NCBI GenBank assembly: GCA_003213625.1
Contig: QCMT01000003.1
Coordinates: 62,001 to 126,000, forward strand
DNA length: 64,000 bases
Source: OCS155 cluster bacterium AG-422-J23
GTDB lineage: Bacteria > Actinomycetota > Acidimicrobiia > Actinomarinales > Actinomarinaceae
Direction of reading: 5' to 3'
Part shown: positions 44,969-54,270 of the stretch, in pieces
Layout of the letters: each line of letters begins with the position of its first letter
Numbering within the stretch: the stretch's first letter is position 1
Translations under genes and position numbers: made by a program
Notes under the pieces: model-generated
Databases searched by the model: none
The model's input: only the letters and a program-made list of their open reading frames with translations
What the model was told of the DNA's origin: nothing

Positions 44969-46044
44969 ATTTAAGATATAGATTAATTAGTTTATCAGCT
45001 CCAATTTTGGCTCTATCGTTATCAGTTTTATTAACATCTTTGATTTTAACTGCAATTGGAAAAGACCCTATTGAGACATTTGTCTTAATGTATGATTATG
45101 GAACTACTGGAAAGTCTCTGGTATCTGTTTTTAATAGATTTATTCCTTTGTATATTTCTGCAATAGCAGTCGCAGTAGGTTTTAAAATGGGCCTTTTTAA
45201 TATTGGTGTTGAAGGTCAATATTTATTGAGTGCATTACTCGCTGCTGCTATCGGTGCGTCGTTCAGCGTTTCAAGACCATTACATATTTTATTAATTATG
45301 TTAATTGCAACTGCAATATCATCTGTTTGGGGAGCAATAGCCGGATATCTTAAAGTAAATAGAGGAATCCATGAAGTTATTTCAACAATCATGTTGAACT
45401 ATATTGGCACAGGAATAATTGCATATCTTCTTGGACAGGTTTTTAATGATGAAGATGCTGCTAATCTAATTCCACAAACGACTCCATTACCTGAAACCGG
45501 TCAAATACCTTCTTTAAATAATTTACTAAATATTGAAGACTTACCTAGTTTGCACGGCTTCTTACCAATTGCGATATTTTTAGGGTTAATCTATTACTTT
45601 TTAATTTGGAAAACTACTCTTGGATACAACCTTAGAATAACTGGTCAAAATCCCACGGCAGCAAAATTTAGTGGAGTTGATCCAAAGAGATTGACCATGC
45701 TCGCAATGATTATTTCAGGAGGTTTTGCTGGATTAGTTGGAATGGGTCCATTATTAAGTTACCATCATCAATATTCAATCGATTTTCCAGCAGGAATCGG
45801 GTTTGCTGGTATTGGGGTCGCCTTGCTAGGAAGAAATCATCCTGTTGGCATGGCTTTTGGCGCTATTTTATTTGCATTTCTTGAAAGGTCCTCACAAATT
45901 CTTGATCTTAGAGATGTTCCAAAAGAAATTGAAACAATGATGTCAGCATTTATTTTATTAATTGTTGTAGTTTTTTATGAAGTAATAAGAAGATATATTG
46001 TCACACAACAAATTAAAGAAGCATCTAGACAGGTTGATGACTAA
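44965..46044 (+). CDS. Nucleoside ABC importer permease 1 (YufP-like)
   Basis: Hydrophobic protein of 359 aa with about ten helices, of the BPD_transp_2 family. VGFKMGLFNIGVEGQYLLSALLAA and NRGIHEVISTIMLNYIGTGIIAYLL are conserved segments, and GHNLRITGQNPTAAKFSG-type GYNLRITGQNPTAAKFSGV contacts the ATPase. Coupled to the ATPase gene by ATGA overlap and followed by permease 2 after two bases, so the two form the membrane channel. Confidence 0.9.
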   Translation: MNLRYRLISLSAPILALSLSVLLTSLILTAIGKDPIETFVLMYDYGTTGKSLVSVFNRFIPLYISAIAVAVGFKMGLFNIGVEGQYLLSALLAAAIGASFSVSRPLHILLIMLIATAISSVWGAIAGYLKVNRGIHEVISTIMLNYIGTGIIAYLLGQVFNDEDAANLIPQTTPLPETGQIPSLNNLLNIEDLPSLHGFLPIAIFLGLIYYFLIWKTTLGYNLRITGQNPTAAKFSGVDPKRLTMLAMIISGGFAGLVGMGPLLSYHHQYSIDFPAGIGFAGIGVALLGRNHPVGMAFGAILFAFLERSSQILDLRDVPKEIETMMSAFILLIVVVFYEVIRRYIVTQQIKEASRQVDD

Positions 46045-46046
46045 TT

Positions 46047-47291
46047 ATGAATAAACTTACAATTTTTTTAAGAGAAAAGTATCTTGTAATAACTCCAATA
46101 TTATTAATAATTTCTATTGCGCAACTTGAACAATATTCACAATTAACAACAAGTGGAACATTTGGTGCAGCTCTCAGGCTTTCGATTCCCATACTGCTTG
46201 CTGGTTTAGGAGGGCTATTTTCAGAGAGAACAGGAATTGTAAATATTGGCCTAGAGGGAATGATGATTATGGGAACATGGTTTACAGCCTGGGGAGGCGT
46301 TTTATACGGGCCTTGGTACGGTATTTTATTTGGGTTAGCTGGGGGAGCCTTGTTTGGATTGATACATGCAGTCGCAACAGTTTCATTTCAAGTAGACCAC
46401 ATTGTTTCTGGAGTTGCAATAAATATTCTTGCAGTAGGAGCAGGTAGATTCTTTAATATCCTAGCTTTTGATGATTATGAGTATGCAAGCTCAACAGCAT
46501 CTCCAATAGTTGAGGGGGAAATTGGAAGAATAACTTTACCATTTATTTCAGGTGGAGAAATAAATGGATCACCTACTTTTAATATTTTGGGATCTCTTGA
46601 AGAACAAAATATAATCTTGTTATCTGATATTGCTGGCTTGTTATATGGTGTCACATCAAATATTTCTTATTTTTCAATAATATCTTTGTTGATGATTCCA
46701 GGGTCAATTTACTTGCTTTGGAGAACACCGCTAGGACTACAAATGAGAAGTGTAGGTGAGTTTCCTTCTGGAAGTGAGTCACTTGGAGTAAACGTTTACC
46801 TTATGAAATACACAGGTGTAATTATTTCTGGAGCATTAGCAGGATTGGCAGGAGCTTATTTGGTATTAGAAGGGCCAAGTGTTTATCTAGAAGGGCAAAC
46901 AAATGGTAGAGGCTTTATTGGATTAGCTTCTCTTCTTTTTGGTAACTACAGACCATTTGGAATATTTCTTGGAGCTGGTTTATTTGGCTTTGCTGATGCA
47001 CTTCAACTTAGATCTGAAGAATCCATACATGGATTATTGATTGTAATATTTTTATTCATGTTTATTTTGACTGCAAGAAATATTTATCAAAGAAATATTA
47101 GATCTGGTGTTTTATCTGGTTTAGTTGGTCTCGCCTTTTTTGTTTGGTTCAATAATTCAACAACTATTCCAATTCAGTTTGTATATTTTACTCCTCACCT
47201 AACAACACTCATAGTCTTATCTTTTGCTAGCCAGAAGTTTAGGATGCCAAAAAGTGTCGGAAAACCTTATAAAAAAGGTGAGTTAAGTTAG
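46047..47291 (+). CDS. Nucleoside ABC importer permease 2 (YufQ-like)
   Basis: Second BPD_transp_2 permease. LAGLGGLFSERTGIVNIGLEGMMIMG, VDHIVSGVAINILAVG and RTPLGLQMRSVGEFPSGSESLGV are typical. After the usual core (about 310 residues) it has extra hydrophobic segments to 414 aa (AFFVWFNNSTTIPIQFVYF), as in some actinobacterial and clostridial homologues. It ends by overlapping the convergent zinc-ribbon gene by 4 bases. Confidence 0.9.
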   Translation: MNKLTIFLREKYLVITPILLIISIAQLEQYSQLTTSGTFGAALRLSIPILLAGLGGLFSERTGIVNIGLEGMMIMGTWFTAWGGVLYGPWYGILFGLAGGALFGLIHAVATVSFQVDHIVSGVAINILAVGAGRFFNILAFDDYEYASSTASPIVEGEIGRITLPFISGGEINGSPTFNILGSLEEQNIILLSDIAGLLYGVTSNISYFSIISLLMIPGSIYLLWRTPLGLQMRSVGEFPSGSESLGVNVYLMKYTGVIISGALAGLAGAYLVLEGPSVYLEGQTNGRGFIGLASLLFGNYRPFGIFLGAGLFGFADALQLRSEESIHGLLIVIFLFMFILTARNIYQRNIRSGVLSGLVGLAFFVWFNNSTTIPIQFVYFTPHLTTLIVLSFASQKFRMPKSVGKPYKKGELS

Positions 47292-48106
47292 CTCTTTCCA
47301 AAAAATTTAATTTCCTGCATGGCACATTCTGTAAATGGATTTTGCCCATTTAATTCCTCACCTGGATAAGCACTTAAAACTTCTATTTTTATAGTGTTGG
47401 CATTAGTGTTCAGGTCAATCCATTGTTGAAAATTATCATTTTCGAGTTCTTTTTCAACCTGATAATCACTTTGATCCGTTGTAATTCTTATATCTCTAGC
47501 TTTAAAATTCCTAATGAATGATGAGCTTTTCTCAGCATTTTGAATCACTATAAATTCAAAATATATAGTGTCAGAAAACGTGAACTCAAGAACGGTATCT
47601 TCACAACCAAGGCTATTATCCTGCCACATAGAGTTTGACTCATCATATAAATTTTCACATGAAAAATCTTCATTAAAGTTACTTGAAGCTTTGCAGGATA
47701 TAGGCACTTGGGGTTTTAAATTACTTTGTACGGTGGTACTTGTCGATGTAATTGTTGTTTGTTCTATCACAGCTATCTCCTCAATGACTTCATCAGCTAC
47801 CCTGCTGTTGTAAAAAAAACTTGCACCTGCAATCAAGGGAACAATTAATGCTAAAAAGAAAACTGCTCTTATCCCTGGTACTTCTTTTCTATTTGGAAGA
47901 CTAGTTGCGCCATAACTACTTAAAGGCTTAACAGGTAGCTCCATAAGCTTTTCAATTCTTTGTTTTTTTGCTTCTGAAGTATTTTCTACAGCAACTTCAT
48001 CAACAACCTCATCTAATTTTAATCCAAGCCACTCTCCACAGCTTGAGCAAAATTCTAGAGTATTATCAATTGTTGCTTGACAGCCTTTACAAGTAATTTT
48101 TTCCAA
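47288..48106 (-). CDS. Zinc-ribbon membrane protein with discoidin-like C-terminal domain
   Basis: Residues 1-28 form a zinc ribbon with two CxxC pairs (Cys6/9 and Cys20/23). A charged cytoplasmic stretch follows, then one membrane helix at about 79-99 and a Thr/Ser-rich linker (TTITSTSTTVQ). The outer domain (about 135-272) has KASSNF, YDESNSMWQD, VLEFTFSDTIYFEFIVIQN and FIRNFKARDIRITT. This resembles the galactose-binding-like domain found in zinc-ribbon proteins annotated as NADase-type glycan-binding. The role is unknown. It lies where radA often sits next to disA, but on the opposite strand. Confidence 0.7.
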   Translation of the reverse strand: MEKITCKGCQATIDNTLEFCSSCGEWLGLKLDEVVDEVAVENTSEAKKQRIEKLMELPVKPLSSYGATSLPNRKEVPGIRAVFFLALIVPLIAGASFFYNSRVADEVIEEIAVIEQTTITSTSTTVQSNLKPQVPISCKASSNFNEDFSCENLYDESNSMWQDNSLGCEDTVLEFTFSDTIYFEFIVIQNAEKSSSFIRNFKARDIRITTDQSDYQVEKELENDNFQQWIDLNTNANTIKIEVLSAYPGEELNGQNPFTECAMQEIKFFGKS

Positions 48107-48186
48107 TATTTTTCCTGTTGATTAATAATAAAATAATACAGTAACATTCGAATAAATAAAATACTCAAATAATAAAACGAGTAAAT

Positions 48187-49227
48187 ATGAAAAATAATCA
48201 ATTGATACCGGGAGAACCATTAAGAGAGGGCGTTGACTTAATTGCTGATAAAAAAACAGGAGCATTGATTGTTGTTGGTAACTCAACAAAATTAGAAAGA
48301 ATCTCTTCAGGAGGTATCAATCTAACTAATTGTGACTTTACACCAGAAATGTTAGGTGAACTTGCAAAAATGGATGGGGCAATTGTAGTTGATGAAAATG
48401 TAAATCAGATTTTAAAAGCAAATGTTCATTTGAATCCATCAGATACAATAGAAACTTCTCAAACCGGGACCAGGCACAGAACAGCACATAGAGTATCAGT
48501 TGAAACAGAGCTATATGTAATTGCTGTTTCAGACGAATCAGGAATAATTAAAGTATTTTCAAAAGACGAAGTCAATGAATTAGAAGAGTCATCAATGATT
48601 CTTGGAAGAGTTAATGAGTCTCTACAATCTATTGATAGAACTAGAAGAAGGTTTGATGATGCTGTATTTGAGCTAGGTGAATTAGAAATTGAAAATTCAA
48701 TTACAAACCAGCAGGTTTTGGAAGTTGTTCAAAGGGGGGAATTACTTGGTAGATTATCTGAACAAGTAAGAAATGAAGCTGAAAACTTAGGTGAGGATTC
48801 AGGATTAGTTATGATTCAGATAGATTCATTAGAGTCAGGTGTTAGACAAACATTAGACCTGGTATTAAAAGATCATTTACCTACTAGAAAATTTCGAAAT
48901 ATTACTAAAGCTGCTGATGAAATCTCTAACTTAACTTATGAAGAACTTAATTCGATACAAACCTTAGGGAATCTATTGTATATGCAACCCTTAGACCAAG
49001 TATCGACTCCAAAAGGATACAGAGTTCTTGCAAGATTTCCAGGCCTTCCAGATAATTTACATGACTCTTTAGTGTCAAAATTTAAATCATTACCTAATTT
49101 ATTATTGGCATCTACCGATAAGCTATTTGAAGTCGACGGTATTGGTAGAAGTAGAGCACAACAACTAAGAGAATATTTTGATACGCTTCTAAAAAATATT
49201 GGATTTAGTTACATAAATGGTAACTAA
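48187..49227 (+). CDS. disA: Diadenylate cyclase DisA
   Basis: Makes c-di-AMP from two ATP and scans DNA in characterised species. The DAC domain has the catalytic DGA at residues 63-65 and the RHR motif in TGTRHRTAHR at 96-98. A helical spine follows, then a C-terminal helix-hairpin-helix domain (KLFEVDGIGRSRAQQLREYF). At 346 aa it is complete. radA is not upstream as it is in many relatives; carD follows after 32 bases. Confidence 0.95.
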   Translation: MKNNQLIPGEPLREGVDLIADKKTGALIVVGNSTKLERISSGGINLTNCDFTPEMLGELAKMDGAIVVDENVNQILKANVHLNPSDTIETSQTGTRHRTAHRVSVETELYVIAVSDESGIIKVFSKDEVNELEESSMILGRVNESLQSIDRTRRRFDDAVFELGELEIENSITNQQVLEVVQRGELLGRLSEQVRNEAENLGEDSGLVMIQIDSLESGVRQTLDLVLKDHLPTRKFRNITKAADEISNLTYEELNSIQTLGNLLYMQPLDQVSTPKGYRVLARFPGLPDNLHDSLVSKFKSLPNLLLASTDKLFEVDGIGRSRAQQLREYFDTLLKNIGFSYINGN

Positions 49228-49259
49228 ATAGTTTTCAATCTATACTATTGTTTTAATCT

Positions 49260-49814
49260 ATGGCAACAAAAGCTAAAAAACCCAAGGAAAAGTATAAACC
49301 AAACACATTTGTGGTCCATCCACACCATGGTGCAGCAAAAGTAATTCGTAAAGTAAATAAAAATGTCGAGATTTTTGTTGAGGGTGAGCCAAAATCAAAA
49401 AGAATTCAATATTTTGAAATTGAGGTTTTAATGGATGGCTTAACAGTCATGGTTCCTGTTGATGCTGTAGATGAAGTAATAAGACCAGTAATTTCCAAGA
49501 GTGCAGTGTCTAGAAAAGTTTTTCCAATATTTAAAGAAAAACCTGAAGAGGCTGGTACAAACTGGAGTAGATGGTACAAAGTTTTAACTGAAAAAATGAC
49601 ATCTGGTGATGTTATTCAGGTTGCTGAAGTCGTAAGGGATCTTTCACATGCACAAATAAATAAAGGAATATCACCTGCACTAAAAAGAATGCTTGCAAAA
49701 GCAAGAATGACCTTAGCAAGTGAAATAGCATGCGCACTAGAAATAGATGAAGAAGCTGCTGTAGAGAAAATTAATCAATATCTTCCAGAGGAAGAGCCAG
49801 ACGACGGGTTATAA
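49260..49814 (+). CDS. carD: CarD-family transcription regulator
   Basis: Binds the RNA polymerase beta subunit and stabilises open promoter complexes, notably at rRNA promoters in mycobacteria. The N-terminal Tudor-like RNAP-interaction domain reads FVVHPHHGAAKVIRKV. The helical C-terminal domain has TNWSRWYKVLTEKMTSGD (the conserved Trp that contacts the promoter minor groove), VVRDLSHAQINKGIS and MLAKARMTLASEIA. A Lys-rich N-terminal extension precedes it, giving 184 aa against about 162 in mycobacteria. Confidence 0.93.
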   Translation: MATKAKKPKEKYKPNTFVVHPHHGAAKVIRKVNKNVEIFVEGEPKSKRIQYFEIEVLMDGLTVMVPVDAVDEVIRPVISKSAVSRKVFPIFKEKPEEAGTNWSRWYKVLTEKMTSGDVIQVAEVVRDLSHAQINKGISPALKRMLAKARMTLASEIACALEIDEEAAVEKINQYLPEEEPDDGL

Positions 49815-49837
49815 TCTACTTAAAATACTTTTAGAAA

Positions 49838-50308
49838 ATGTTAATTGGTCATGGTTGGGATTTACACCAACATTCAGAAAACAAAACTTTAAATCTTGGT
49901 GGTGTCAATTTTGAAGAAGAGGGATTTGAAGGACATTCTGATGGAGATATTCTTCTACATGCACTTTGTGATGCATTATTAGGAGCAACTGGAAAAAAAG
50001 ACTTAGGTCATTACTTTCCATCTAATGAATCTACGCCAAAAGATATTTCAAGTATAGATATTTTTTCAGAGATTTTAAATGTTGTTGAATATGAGAAATT
50101 TTCATTAATAAATTTGGATATAACAATTGTCACTCAAAAATTTAACGTTCAAGAGAAAGCAGTGAAGATTCAGAATAATTTATCAAAACTACTTGAGGTT
50201 CCTGTAGAGAAAATAAATATCAAAGGAAAATCTTCAGATGACTATGGAATAATTGGAGACCAAAAAGCTTCATTAGCGATAGTAAGCTTGTTATTAGATG
50301 ATGCTTAA
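49838..50308 (+). CDS. ispF: 2-C-methyl-D-erythritol 2,4-cyclodiphosphate synthase
   Basis: MEP-pathway enzyme of isoprenoid synthesis. Metal ligands are Asp8 and His10 in GHGWDLH and His41 in GHSDGDILLHALCDALLGA. The end GIIGDQKASLAIVSLLL is typical. The 156 aa protein is monofunctional. ispD, which normally sits between carD and ispF in actinobacteria, is absent. It overlaps cysS by 11 bases. Confidence 0.95.
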   Translation: MLIGHGWDLHQHSENKTLNLGGVNFEEEGFEGHSDGDILLHALCDALLGATGKKDLGHYFPSNESTPKDISSIDIFSEILNVVEYEKFSLINLDITIVTQKFNVQEKAVKIQNNLSKLLEVPVEKINIKGKSSDDYGIIGDQKASLAIVSLLLDDA

Positions 50309-51698
50309 ATTATATAATTCACTAACTAAAAAACAGGAAGAAATAAAGATTGATAAAGATGATGTAAGGATTTATCTTTGTGGACCAACTGTCCAGTCAT
50401 CTCCTCATCTAGGACATGGAAGATCAGCTGTAGTATTTGATTTTTTTATAAGGTACCTAAAGTATTTAAATTATTCTGTATTGTTCGCAAGAAATATCAC
50501 AGATATAGATGATAAAATAATCGAAAAATCACAGGAAAAAAATATAAGTTATCGTGAACTCGGAGATAATGTTTGGAAGGAGTTCGTATTAGCCCATGAA
50601 AACCTTAATTGTTTAGTACCCGATATTGAACCAAGGGCTACAGCTTACATTCCTGAAATTATCAAATATATTGAACAGCTAGTTCATAATGGTTTTGGTT
50701 ATGTTACAAGTTCCGGGGTTTATTATGATGTTTCAAAATTTGAAGAATATCTTAAGTTATCAGGAAGAAGTATTGAGGATGTAAGGACTGGTACAAGAGT
50801 TGAAACTGAAGATGATAAAAAAAGAGCCGAAGACTTTGCTTTATGGAAATTCTCTAAAGAAAATGAACCATCTTGGGATTCTCCTTGGGGAGATGGTCGA
50901 CCAGGATGGCATATAGAATGTTCAACAATGATTAGTGAAACACTAGGTAAAACAATCGACTTTCACTGTGGAGGAATAGATCTAATTTTTCCACATCATG
51001 AAAATGAGATTGCCCAATCTAAAGGCGTTGAAATTAATGAGAATTTTGCAAACTATTGGCTACACAATGGAATGTTGAACCTGTCAGGAAAAAAAATGTC
51101 AAAATCAGATGGAAATGTGAAATTACTTAATGAATATATTGATGAATATGGTGGAGATGTTGTAAGATTCTTTTTTTTGAGAGCCCACTACAGAAGTCCA
51201 CAAGAATTTAGTGAGCAGTTGCTTGAAGAGACTAAAAAAACCTTGAGTAATTTAGCTGAATTTACAAAAGATGTTGTTGCAGAACCAAATGATGATGATA
51301 CTGTTGATATTTTCATTAAATGTATGAATGATGATATGAATACTCCAAAGTTTCTCGGAGAAATTTTTGAAAAAATAAAAGATTCAAATAATTTAGATCA
51401 AGAAAATTCATTAAAAATTAAACAAACAGTGAAATTTATATTTGAAATTCTTGGATTTGAGCTGAATAACTCAAAACAAAACATAGTAGAAGAAAAATTA
51501 TTATCTAAATTTTTTGCAAAATATAATATTCAATTTAATGATATCGAATCTGCAATGAGTGAGTTTTCACTTAAAAGGGAAGAGTTAAGATCAAACAAGA
51601 AATATGGCGAGGCTGACAAAATGAGGGAAGATTTATTAGAGATTGGAATAGTCATGAATGATGGTGAAAATGTCGGATGGTATTGGAAAAATAGTTGA
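50298..51698 (+). CDS. cysS: Cysteinyl-tRNA synthetase
   Basis: Charges tRNA-Cys. Zinc-binding Cys28 lies in YLCGPTV, HIGH-type HLGHGR at 37-42, WHIECSTM and FHCGGIDLIFPHHENE supply further zinc ligands, and KKMSKSDGN is the KMSKS loop. The length of 466 aa is normal; this is CysS rather than the mycothiol enzyme MshC, which would be shorter and lack the C-terminal domain. It overlaps rlmB by up to 41 bases. Confidence 0.95.
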   Translation: MMLKLYNSLTKKQEEIKIDKDDVRIYLCGPTVQSSPHLGHGRSAVVFDFFIRYLKYLNYSVLFARNITDIDDKIIEKSQEKNISYRELGDNVWKEFVLAHENLNCLVPDIEPRATAYIPEIIKYIEQLVHNGFGYVTSSGVYYDVSKFEEYLKLSGRSIEDVRTGTRVETEDDKKRAEDFALWKFSKENEPSWDSPWGDGRPGWHIECSTMISETLGKTIDFHCGGIDLIFPHHENEIAQSKGVEINENFANYWLHNGMLNLSGKKMSKSDGNVKLLNEYIDEYGGDVVRFFFLRAHYRSPQEFSEQLLEETKKTLSNLAEFTKDVVAEPNDDDTVDIFIKCMNDDMNTPKFLGEIFEKIKDSNNLDQENSLKIKQTVKFIFEILGFELNNSKQNIVEEKLLSKFFAKYNIQFNDIESAMSEFSLKREELRSNKKYGEADKMREDLLEIGIVMNDGENVGWYWKNS

Positions 51699-52389
51699 AG
51701 GTTATAATTCTGTAATTTCTGCACTAGAAAACAACAGAGTCTTAGAACTAGTAACTCTAGAAAAGAACATAGATTCAAAAAAAGTTCAAGACTTAATAGA
51801 AATTGCTCAACAAAAAAAAGCAAAAGTCACAAAAATCAAAAGTAAAAATGAGTGGAAATTTACTTCAACGGAGTATGTAGCTGCACTGTGTAAACCCAAA
51901 AAAATATATAACGAGTCAGATTTAAATAAATTTAACACCACAAACTTTATAGTATGTGACCACATTCAAGACACAAATAATCTTGGTGCTATTGCTCGTT
52001 CAGCTGCATCATTTGATTTCAATGTGATGTGTGTTCCAGAGAGAAGATCAGCACGATTAAGTGAGAGAACTTTTAAGATTTCCTCTGGTGGATTAGAGAA
52101 AATAGATATTTTAGAATACAAATCAATTTTTAGTTTATTAAAGAAATTTCAATCTTTGGATGTTTGGACAATAGGCTTAGATATGTATGGAGTAACCGAT
52201 ATACAAAGTTTAGATTTAGGAAGCCAGAACTTGGCCTTTTTTATTGGGTCAGAGGAAAAAGGATTAAGCCATGAAATCAAAAACAAACTTGATAATGTTG
52301 TAAGAATCCAAATGTCAAAAGATATAGAATCCTTAAATGTTTCAGTTGCCGCCGGTATAGCAATGCAACATATATTTATAAAAAAATAA
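51658..52389 (+). CDS. rlmB: 23S rRNA 2'-O-methyltransferase (RlmB/TrmH family)
   Basis: SpoU-family SAM-dependent ribose methyltransferase with a trefoil knot. The N-terminal RNA-binding domain begins IVEGYNSVISALENN. Knot motifs are VCDHIQDTNNLGAIARSAASF (motif 1), AFFIGSEEKGLSHEI (motif 2) and RIQMSKDIESLNVSVAAGIAMQ (motif 3). Starts are possible at the ATG at 51658 or, more like relatives, the ATG at 51670. The usual actinobacterial cysS-rlmB order supports RlmB, but the target nucleotide is not provable here. Confidence 0.9.
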   Translation: MMVKMSDGIGKIVEGYNSVISALENNRVLELVTLEKNIDSKKVQDLIEIAQQKKAKVTKIKSKNEWKFTSTEYVAALCKPKKIYNESDLNKFNTTNFIVCDHIQDTNNLGAIARSAASFDFNVMCVPERRSARLSERTFKISSGGLEKIDILEYKSIFSLLKKFQSLDVWTIGLDMYGVTDIQSLDLGSQNLAFFIGSEEKGLSHEIKNKLDNVVRIQMSKDIESLNVSVAAGIAMQHIFIKK

Positions 52390-52427
52390 TTTTTTCAACT
52401 TTGATGTTTGCTAATATTTAACTATTC

Positions 52428-52499
52428 GCCGGAGTAGCTCAGTGGTAGAGCAGCCGCCTTGTAAGCGGCAGGTCAGGGGTTCAACTCCCCTCTCCGGCT
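52428..52499 (+). tRNA. tRNA-Thr (anticodon TGT)
   Basis: A 72-base cloverleaf: acceptor GCCGGAG/CTCCGGC, D arm GCTC-AGTGGTA-GAGC, anticodon arm GCCGC-CTTGTAA-GCGGC with TGT, T arm AGGGG-TTCAACT-CCCCT, discriminator T. It reads ACA (and probably other ACN codons). CCA is not encoded. The next reading frame begins 4 bases downstream. Confidence 0.96.
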
Positions 52500-52503
52500 C
52501 AAA

Positions 52504-53349
52504 TTGAATTATTATCAAAATACAATCAGGCTCACTTTGTATTTTTTGTTGCTGGCACAAATCACTTTCTATTTTTTAGGCTATCTTCGACCATCTATAA
52601 TTTATGACTATCTTGATTATTGGCCTATTACGATATTACCGATTTTGTTAGTAACTATTCTTAGAAGGGCTTCTTTTTATGAATTACTAAGAAATATAGT
52701 AAATATTTTTTTGATAGTTGTAGTTTTGATTTTTTCATTTGGACATTTATTTGATTCCAAATTTTTAACTACTTATAAGTATGATTCTTTTTTTCAAAAT
52801 AACGAATTAAGTTCTGATTTTAATTACTCATTATTAATTGACCTTGATGGAAAAGTAAATCTTAATAGTTTTCAGGGCAAGGGCTACACAGCTGAAATAA
52901 TTGATGAACCAGGAAATGTTGGTTATCCAGAAGCAATAGAGACCGTTCTCGGAGAACCAAGGGCCATAATATTTAGAGAGTTAGAAACCAGTAGTTTATT
53001 AAAAGTAGGAGGGTGGAATATAAATTTAGGCAATCAAAACATTTGGGAACTAGATATTTTTTCACTTGATTCATTTATTAATTTAAGTGACCTCAAGTTG
53101 TCACCCTCAAAACTATCAGGCACTGGAGAAATATTTTTAGGTCCTAATCTTGAAATTGAGAGTCTTTCATTGAGTGGTAACTATGAAGTAACTGTACCAA
53201 ATGACTTATCTATACTTGTAAAAGGTCAGGCACAGGTGCCTGATCAATGGCTAAATGCTAGTGTTGGTAATCTTAATAATCCTGATCAAACCTATACTGT
53301 TGTAATTGAAATTATTGATGGTTCCCAAGTAATATTTAAGGATGGGTAA
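52504..53349 (+). CDS. Membrane protein with LiaF-like extracytoplasmic domain
   Basis: 281 aa, function unknown. Three hydrophobic helices fill the first 80 residues. A non-membrane region follows, and its end (LSGTGEIFLGPNLEIESLSLSGNY, then VTVPNDLSILVKGQ) has the repeated short-strand pattern of the LiaF/toast-rack domain. The family match is weak. The TTG start is just 4 bases after tRNA-Thr and has no ribosome site; TTG codons at residues 12, 15 and 16 are alternatives. It ends 6 bases before the livH-like gene and could be co-expressed with the importer. Confidence 0.6.
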   Translation: MNYYQNTIRLTLYFLLLAQITFYFLGYLRPSIIYDYLDYWPITILPILLVTILRRASFYELLRNIVNIFLIVVVLIFSFGHLFDSKFLTTYKYDSFFQNNELSSDFNYSLLIDLDGKVNLNSFQGKGYTAEIIDEPGNVGYPEAIETVLGEPRAIIFRELETSSLLKVGGWNINLGNQNIWELDIFSLDSFINLSDLKLSPSKLSGTGEIFLGPNLEIESLSLSGNYEVTVPNDLSILVKGQAQVPDQWLNASVGNLNNPDQTYTVVIEIIDGSQVIFKDG

Positions 53350-53355
53350 AACACT

Positions 53356-54270
53356 ATGATAGAACAACTTGGAAATGGCCTTTTACTGGGAATAATAATT
53401 TCAGTAGCATCAGTTGCGCTCTCATTATTATATGGAGTTACTCGAATCGTTAATTTTGCACATGGAGAAATTATTGCTTTGGGAGCTATAGCTACTTTAT
53501 TTCTTTCAAGTCCTGTAGATTCGAGACTATTATTTTTAGACAGGTTCTCTCCTCTTGGTAATAATTTTTATATATCAGTAATTATCTCAGTTATTTTTTG
53601 TGGATTACTTGGAGGTATTTTAGAATTTTTTCTATTTAGGCCTCTCAGAAAAGCTGAAGTTGGAAACATTGCTGTACTTGTTGTGACGATTGGACTTTCT
53701 CTTTTCTTAAGGCACATATATATGCTTCTTAACGCTAAACCCCAAAATTTTCCGTTAGAGCTACAAAGAAGAGAAACATACTTATTTTTTGATATGACTC
53801 CTAGGAACTTTAGGGTATTAATTTTAGGAATAATTGTTATGGTGTTAATTGGTCTTTTCCTTAATTACACAAGAATTGGAAAAGCTATGAGGGCAGTAAG
53901 AGACTCAAATGACCTTGCAAGTGTTTCTGGAATTAATTCAGATAACATAATTTTATTTACATGGATATCTTCAAGTATGCTTGCTGGTTTAGCTGGAGTA
54001 TTTCAAGCAACTATAAATGATGTCAGATACAATATGGGATTTCTAATACTCTTACTTATATTCGCAGGAACGGTTCTTGGTGGAATTGGAACCTCTTTCG
54101 GCGCAATGGTTGGAGGTTTCATAATAGGAATTGTTGTAAATGTTTCGGTAGGTTTACCATTCATGGAAGGACACACCGAAGCAAAAAATGCTGTAGCTCT
54201 TGCAATTATGATATTAATTTTACTTTTTAGACCACAAGGCATTTTTGGTGAGAAAGAAAGAGTCTCATGA
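53356..54270 (+). CDS. livH: Branched-chain amino acid type ABC permease (LivH-like)
   Basis: Inner-membrane channel subunit, 304 aa with about eight helices. SLLYGVTRIVNFAHGEIIALGA is the LivH signature near the N-terminus, and NYTRIGKAMRAVRDSNDLASVSGIN is the ATPase-coupling loop. FAGTVLGGIGTSFGAMVGGFIIG closes the core. ATGA overlap with livM. Substrates of this class include Leu/Ile/Val, urea and short amides, and sequence alone does not decide. Confidence 0.88.
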   Translation: MIEQLGNGLLLGIIISVASVALSLLYGVTRIVNFAHGEIIALGAIATLFLSSPVDSRLLFLDRFSPLGNNFYISVIISVIFCGLLGGILEFFLFRPLRKAEVGNIAVLVVTIGLSLFLRHIYMLLNAKPQNFPLELQRRETYLFFDMTPRNFRVLILGIIVMVLIGLFLNYTRIGKAMRAVRDSNDLASVSGINSDNIILFTWISSSMLAGLAGVFQATINDVRYNMGFLILLLIFAGTVLGGIGTSFGAMVGGFIIGIVVNVSVGLPFMEGHTEAKNAVALAIMILILLFRPQGIFGEKERVS

